Assembly (NCBI RefSeq): GCF_037203605.1
Contig: NZ_JBBDHC010000015.1
Coordinates: 24,676 to 88,675 of the forward strand
From: Denitratimonas tolerans
GTDB lineage: Bacteria > Pseudomonadota > Gammaproteobacteria > Xanthomonadales > Xanthomonadaceae
Direction: 5' to 3'
Length of the DNA: 64,000 bases
Positions 62,618 through 64,000 of this stretch are shown in pieces. Numbering within the stretch: the stretch's first letter is position 1; each line of letters starts with the position of its first letter. Below the pieces are notes generated by a model. It did no database searches and had not been told where the DNA came from. It saw nothing but the letters and a program-made list of their open reading frames with translations. The position numbers were made by a program, and so were the translations under genes.

Positions 62618-63853
62618 ATGCACACCACCTCGTTCCCCAAGCAGGACATCCGCATCCTGCTGCTGGAAGGCGTCAGCCCCAGCACCGTCGACACCTTCCG
62701 CGCGGCGGGCTATTCGCGCATCGACTATCACGAGAAATCCCTGCCCGATGACGAACTGAAGGCGCGCATCGCCGAGGCACACTTCATCGGCATCCGCTCG
62801 CGCACCCAGCTCACCGCCGAGGTGCTTTCGCACGCGCGTCGGCTGATCGGCATCGGCTGCTTCTGCATCGGCACCAACCAGGTGGATCTCGACGCCGCCA
62901 AGGCGCAGGGCATCCCGGTCTTCAACGCGCCCTACTCCAACACCCGCAGCGTGGCCGAACTGGTGATCGCACAGACCATCATGCTGATGCGGCGCATCCC
63001 GGAAAAGAACGCCGCCTGCCATCGCGGCGGCTGGCTGAAATCGGCCGAGGGCAGCTTCGAGGTACGCGGCAAGACGCTGGGCATCGTGGGCTACGGCCAC
63101 ATCGGCACCCAGGTCGGCGTGCTGGCCGAAGCGCTCGGCCTGCGCGTGATCTTCCACGACATCGAAACCAAGATGACGCTCGGCAACGCGCAGCCGGCGA
63201 CCGGCCTCGACGACCTCCTCGCGCGCTCGGACATCGTGACCCTGCACGTGCCCGACACCGCCGCCACGCGCGGCATGATCGGTGCCGCGCAGATCGCGAA
63301 GATGCGCCGCGGCGCGCAGCTCATCAACGCCGCGCGCGGCACCGTGGTGGACATCGACGCGCTCGCCGCGGCACTGCGCGAAGGCCACCTCGCCGGTGCC
63401 GCCGTCGACGTGTTTCCGGTCGAACCCAAGGGCAACGACGAGGAGTTCGCCTCGCCGCTGCGCGGCCTGGACAACGTGATCCTGACCCCGCACGTGGGCG
63501 GCAGCACGCAGGAGGCGCAGAGCAACATCGGCATCGAAGTGGCCGCCAAACTGGTGCGCTACAGCGACAACGGCTCGACGCTCTCGGCGGTCAACTTCCC
63601 GGAAGTCTCGCTGCCCGAGCACCCCGGCAGCCGCCGCATCCTGCACATCCACCGCAACGTGCCGGGCATGCTCTCGCAGATCAACGAGGTGTTCTCGCGC
63701 GAAGCGGTCAACATCAACGGCCAGTACCTGCAGACCGACCCGACCATCGGCTACGTCGTCATCGACGTGGGCACCTCCGAAGCCCAGGCCTTGGCCCTGC
63801 GCGACGCGCTCGCCGCCATCCCCGGAACGCTGCGCACGCGCGTGCTGTACTGA
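62618..63853 (+). CDS. serA: D-3-phosphoglycerate dehydrogenase
   Basis: 411 residues, the E. coli length. First step of serine synthesis. NAD-binding motif GIVGYGHIGTQVGVLAEALG at about 155-175, catalytic Arg in NAARGTVVDIDAL and His in LTPHVGGST, with the Glu between them (DVFPVEPKG). The C-terminal ACT domain (ILHIHRNVPGMLSQINEVF) binds serine for feedback inhibition, as in E. coli SerA. Enzymes of this type also reduce 2-oxoglutarate to D-2-hydroxyglutarate, which fits the dehydrogenase nearby. Confidence 0.97.
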   Translation: MHTTSFPKQDIRILLLEGVSPSTVDTFRAAGYSRIDYHEKSLPDDELKARIAEAHFIGIRSRTQLTAEVLSHARRLIGIGCFCIGTNQVDLDAAKAQGIPVFNAPYSNTRSVAELVIAQTIMLMRRIPEKNAACHRGGWLKSAEGSFEVRGKTLGIVGYGHIGTQVGVLAEALGLRVIFHDIETKMTLGNAQPATGLDDLLARSDIVTLHVPDTAATRGMIGAAQIAKMRRGAQLINAARGTVVDIDALAAALREGHLAGAAVDVFPVEPKGNDEEFASPLRGLDNVILTPHVGGSTQEAQSNIGIEVAAKLVRYSDNGSTLSAVNFPEVSLPEHPGSRRILHIHRNVPGMLSQINEVFSREAVNINGQYLQTDPTIGYVVIDVGTSEAQALALRDALAAIPGTLRTRVLY

Positions 63854-63905
63854 GATTCAGCCCTTCTCCCGGCTTGCGAGAGGGGAGAGGAACGCAGAAC
63901 CCTGC

Positions 63906-64000
63906 GTCGGGGACGTAGCCCCGACCTACGAAACCGCCGCACATCTCGGTAGGTCGGCCCTACGTGGCCGACGCTGCCGGGCATCGAACACTGCGTCGGG
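63906..64000. repeat. Third copy of the intergenic repeat family, running off the window
   Basis: Block B (GTCGGGGACGTA then GCCCCGAC, 63906-63925) and block A (GTAGGTCGGCCCTACG... GGCCGAC, 63949-63972) are followed by GCTGCCGGGCATC and the start of another B-like unit at 63993. The order is B then A, the reverse of each unit at 53594-53789, but the alternating series is the same. Confidence 0.75.

Overview
The window is a high-GC (roughly two-thirds G+C), densely packed chromosomal segment, about 93% coding. Gene content and order point to a gammaproteobacterium of the Xanthomonadales/Lysobacterales: the kdsD-kdsC-lptCAB-rpoN-hpf-ptsN-hprK-rapZ block with an HPr kinase, ibaG-murA beside it, mrp divergent from metG, rnr-rlmB, purMN next to a DUF2066/PerM/Hda cluster, a long SAM synthetase and ribosomal protein bTHX. 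This placement rests on synteny and protein style only; there is no rRNA in the window.

Layout. 1-5788: end of a glycosyltransferase, a convergent membrane Ser/Thr kinase with a repetitive C-terminal half, then a GMC oxidoreductase translationally coupled to a Tat-exported protein with twin beta domains. 5921-8872: large secreted subtilase. 8959-11660: DUF2461, glycosyltransferase, class I aldolase. 11858-14082: coaE, metK (with a leader hairpin), bTHX. 14201-18719: a zinc locus (MerC-like protein, ZnuD-like receptor, aspartoacylase-like protein, Zur) with a near-ideal Zur operator. 18794-25000: gltX, aidB-like, a type IV pilin-like protein, parC. 25176-29174: small unknown, phasin-like, membrane Mrr-like protein, Nudix, FKBP isomerase. 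29393-32066: enoyl-CoA hydratase, then shrunken RnfC-like and RnfD-like genes fused by overlap to nth. 32107-43712: glutathione peroxidase, rlmB, rnr, small proteins, rhomboid, ATL protein, hda, perM-like, DUF2066, purMN, DUF3108. 43846-53543: dodecin, murA, ibaG, then the LPS transport/Kdo/sigma-54/PTS-Ntr block. 53544-53829: duplicated intergenic repeats. 53830-58226: mrp, metG, RnfA-like and RnfB genes. 58387-63853: TraB/GumN protein, FAD-linked 2-hydroxyacid dehydrogenase, a MITE inserted in a REP pair, an unknown membrane-anchored protein, and serA.

How it fits together. Much of the window is housekeeping. The most unusual theme is a reduced, split Rnf/Rsx-like set: RnfA-like and RnfB lie behind metG, whereas a C-terminal-only RnfC and a minimal RnfD sit at the ancestral rnf-nth junction; RnfG and RnfE are not seen, nor are the NADH/FMN part of RnfC and the Cys ligands of RnfA. 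Other coherent units are the Zur zinc-uptake circuit, a probable serine-biosynthesis coupling (SerA with a D-2-hydroxyglutarate-type dehydrogenase), and a fresh-looking 141-bp MITE whose pre-insertion site can be reconstructed.

Start sites were reassigned where signal peptides, conserved N-termini, overlap with the upstream stop, or ribosome-binding sites gave a better start than the longest frame. Several start codons are GTG or TTG.
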